DNA of 64,000 bases from Acorus gramineus (Eukaryota > Streptophyta > Magnoliopsida > Acorales > Acoraceae), in NCBI GenBank assembly GCA_030737835.1, contig CM060849.1, positions 6,138,001 through 6,202,000 of the forward strand, given 5' to 3'. The stretch's first letter is position 1, and each line of letters opens with the position of its first letter. Under the pieces are notes generated by a model that saw nothing but the letters and a program-made list of their open reading frames with translations, ran no database searches and had not been told where the DNA came from. This document shows positions 61,599-64,000 of this stretch, one piece after another. Both the position numbers and the translations under genes were made by a program.

Positions 61599-62549
61599 CA
61601 AGGCCACCACCATTCATGCATAAACACAAACACCTCATGTGCAGCAGCAATTACACATAACAACACCTACATGCATGCCCTCAACAACATTCTAACAAAC
61701 ATAAAAGAAGGGGAAGAAGATTACCAAGAGAGGGGGAGGAGAAGGGAAGGTGTGGGGGGCTCACAATCACACCACACACACACACCGCCACTTCACCACC
61801 ATCACCACCATCTCCTTAACTTCTTCACAGCACACCTTCTTCATGGCTGAAACACAAAGAGAGGAGGGTGCAAGAGAGAGGGTATGAACTAGAGGAGGAG
61901 AAAGAGAAGAGAACAACCTCATACACACACAAACTCACCTTCACCTTTTCTACTTCCCCTCCTTCCCTTCTTCTCCTCTTCACATTTTCTTTGCTAGACC
62001 TAATTCTGGATAGGCTTCACTAGAACAGCCATAACTTTCACAATCTAGCACTGAATTGTACAATAAAAAATCCATTGGAAAGCCAAGCAAATTATCTACA
62101 ACTTTCATGTTTATTCCAAGATCAAATAACCCCTCCCGCTATTCCAAAATGTGAGCTAAACATCAAACAGGGCTGCTGTTAGGATTTTCTCATCCCCAGG
62201 GTATAATTGAAAAAATGCCCACAACTTTTGCTTCATGAATCCAGTTGATCTAATTCCATTTTTGTATGAAAGCTAACTCAAAACTGAATATCCCATGACA
62301 AAATAAAATTAAAACCTTTTCATATTGGATATTAATAAACTTAAATCTGAATACCAATCGAAACAGCATAATCTCTAAAACGTTATCGAAATTCGATGAA
62401 ATTTTTATAGGTAGTACAAAACGGTACCAGAACCCATAATATGCAGTGAGATTTTTAATCAGAGTATTCCAACTCCTGCAAGTAGCTAAAAGCAAAAATT
62501 TTAGCGACTCCGATCGAAAAATAAGGCTCCAAATGATACAGGCAAAACA

Positions 62550-63261
62550 CCAAGGGCCCAAATTACCCCATGAGTTAAACAGGCCCACCTTCCCCATCAG
62601 GTTGGGCAAATGATATTGCCCGACCAGGTCAAGTCGGACTCCCGCATAGGTCGGTTGTTTTTTTCCTAAGCCGACCAGGGACAGACACATGATATTGTCC
62701 AACCAAGGCAAGATGGCAGAATTTAAAATGTCCGACCTGAAGTATGAATTGGCCAAACCATAATACCCGAACTGGAATGCAGGTCGACCATGCAACCACC
62801 TCTGTAAAATAACGATTAACCCAGGGAATATTCCCTGACACAGGAAAAGGACTAGATGTCAGAAAATCAGTTGCAATATGGCAATCCCTAGGTGACATGT
62901 GTCCAAAGATCCTAGGGGCACGTAGAGATTCCATTTCATGATATACTCATTCCACAAGGCTAAGCTCGGCACGCCCCTTCTCTAGTATAAAAGGAGGACA
63001 TCTCTTCCCCCCTCAAGGTATGCAAGGTGTTCGAATTCTATAGTCACTGACTTGAGCGTCGGAGGGGCGTTAGCTGGCATCACACTGGCGTGAGTTTCAT
63101 GTGTTCGAAGGCCTAAGAAGAAGGAGGATGGTGATTAGAAGGAGCTCGCTTTGGATTGTCGCGAAGAAGAGAAAGCACCAACATCTTCTTGAACCTACAT
63201 CAAAAGCCCGGGTCTACGTTGATCTTGCCCAGGAGTGGAGGACCTGATTTCATCCCCCACA
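62550..63261 (+). mobile_element. 5' LTR (right part) of a Tat-like gypsy element
   Basis: A TATA box TATAAAAG is at 62986-62993, and the segment ends CCCCCACA just before a primer binding site. The left boundary is not certain; TGAGTTAAACAGG at 62571 is a possible start. Repeated CCGACCAGG / ATGATATTG phrases occur in the U3 part. Confidence 0.6.
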
Positions 63262-63262
63262 A

Positions 63263-63281
63263 ATTGGCGTCGTCTATGGGA
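63263..63281 (+). promoter_or_regulatory. Primer binding site, Tat type
   Basis: ATTGGCGTCGTCTATGGGA differs at two places from the ATTGGCGCCGTCTGTGGGA that I know from plant Tat-lineage elements. It starts one base after the LTR end. Confidence 0.65.
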
Positions 63282-63321
63282 CACGAGCAAAAAACCGTTC
63301 CCAACTTCAAAAATCTAGAAG

Positions 63322-63495
63322 ATGGTGATGACTAGAACCCGGTCAACAATTCAAGAGCAAGGTGGACACAACGGCCGTGTGACACCTGAAGATCCACATG
63401 TGCTGCAAGGCCAAGCTGTAGGAGGATCTGCTTCGCAACACCCTATAGATATCCTAATTTTGACCGTCCAAAGAAAAGAAATTTACTTCAAGTAA
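63322..63495 (+). pseudogene. Truncated gag start
   Basis: 57 codons (MVMTRTRSTIQEQGGHNGRV, TPEDPHVLQGQAVGGSASQH) then a stop. Position and composition fit the start of a gypsy gag, but other sequence takes over at about 63460, so the gag is cut. This ORF is shorter than 60 codons. Confidence 0.45.
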
Positions 63496-64000
63496 TATTG
63501 GAAACAACCACATTTGGACATTCAATAGAAAACTCCCTCAGAAACCAAAACTGAAAACCCTGAAGTCCAACACTTAGAAATATATATAAGCCTGGACAGG
63601 GGCGGCTACTTGAGAGTAGCCGCCCCATACCAGGCGGCTTGTTTCAACTAGCCACCCCCTGACCGACCCCAAACCGCCTTCCTGGATGGGACATAAAGCA
63701 AGCATAATTGTGGTGGATTGTCCCTTCTAACTGTCCCATCTCAGCTGATTCATCCTTAGTAACCGACCCAAGCCACCGCTTGTCAGAGATGGGACATATG
63801 GCAGGTTATGATGAGGGCGGCTACCTGAGAGTAGCTGCCCCTCACTGGGCGACTAAATACCATTAGCCGCCCCTCACCTAGACACTGTCAGAACAAAAGA
63901 TCTAAGGGGAGGTCAAATCAAGCACCTTATTACCCATTTTGATCTATTGTCCAGTGGACATTCCCACACCCCTTTTTTACTATAAATAGGGGGGCAACCA
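63460..64000 (+). mobile_element. U3/promoter part of a further LTR, cut by the window edge
   Basis: Non-coding sequence with hairpins built on GGGGCGGCTACT ... AGTAGCCGCCCC at 63602 and a variant at 63808. It ends with a TATA box TATAAATAG (63981-63989), as in an LTR promoter. The right end is outside the window and the family is not known. Confidence 0.45.

Larger units (their letters stand above)
56936..62549 (-). mobile_element. Related LTR H, truncated, interrupted by LTR G
   Basis: Pieces 56936-58509 and 61604-62549. The order of blocks resembles the family LTR (GGGTTGGATCGAACCACTCA, CATCGCGAG, later GACTCCGATCGAAAAAT, CTCCAAATGATACAGG) but the sequence is more diverged, and the GC-rich block is absent or lost. 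The left end lacks TGTCACG and abuts the polyprotein fragment; the right end is AAAACA. No duplication was found. Confidence 0.55.

Noticed and set aside
61840-61860. CAAAG at 61854 as the right duplication of LTR G
   Set aside because: It lies inside the block shared with the equivalent part of G. The end TGACACAGACACAACA at 61598 with CAAGG fits the family terminus much better.

Overview
This is a plant nuclear window, almost certainly from an angiosperm with a large, transposon-rich genome. It is AT-rich and intron-rich, and it carries a gene for a thylakoid-lumen protease, plant-type LINE, hAT, Mutator and Ty3-gypsy elements, and a plant mobile domain gene. I cannot name the species from the sequence. 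There is no sign of bacterial gene layout, CRISPR, rRNA or tRNA genes.

Layout. (1) 2.2-26.6 kb, minus strand: one host gene, a chloroplast carboxyl-terminal processing protease (CtpA/D1-processing peptidase). I could assemble it as 11 firmly supported exons plus an uncertain last exon. They cover about 1.4 kb of coding sequence spread over 24 kb. Its introns are filled by transposons: an 8-kb intron holds a hAT element nested in a TIR element, and next to it a LINE fragment that itself carries two TIR elements. (2) 26.664-35.955 kb: a Mutator-like element (MULE) with 9-bp target duplications, inserted 77 bp upstream of the CtpA start codon. It carries two minus-strand genes: a MURA-type transposase (one frameshift) and a multi-exon plant mobile domain (PMD) gene. 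The PMD gene is cut by a 2.9-kb solo LTR with a perfect 5-bp target duplication. (3) 36.66-40.32 kb: a TIR element interrupted by a second MULE with ~140-bp TIRs that carries the first exons of an RNase H1-like gene (Pack-MULE-like). (4) 41.23-62.55 kb: a nest of long LTRs (about 3-3.6 kb each) of one Tekay/Del-like chromovirus family. LTR B (the 3' LTR of a broken element) was hit by solo LTRs C and D, D by E, and E by F, so the nest is four deep, and most insertions have readable target duplications. The only internal retroelement coding left is the integrase C-terminus/chromodomain beside LTR B. Two further related LTRs (G and H) follow. (5) 62.55-64.0 kb: the end of another gypsy LTR with TATA box, a Tat-like primer binding site and a short gag start, then the promoter part of yet another LTR cut by the window edge.

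Only CtpA is a clear host gene. Everything to its right is mobile DNA, and the MULE now lies between the CtpA start codon and the sequence that used to be its upstream region. The long GC-rich open reading frames on both strands of the LTRs are compositional artefacts, not genes.
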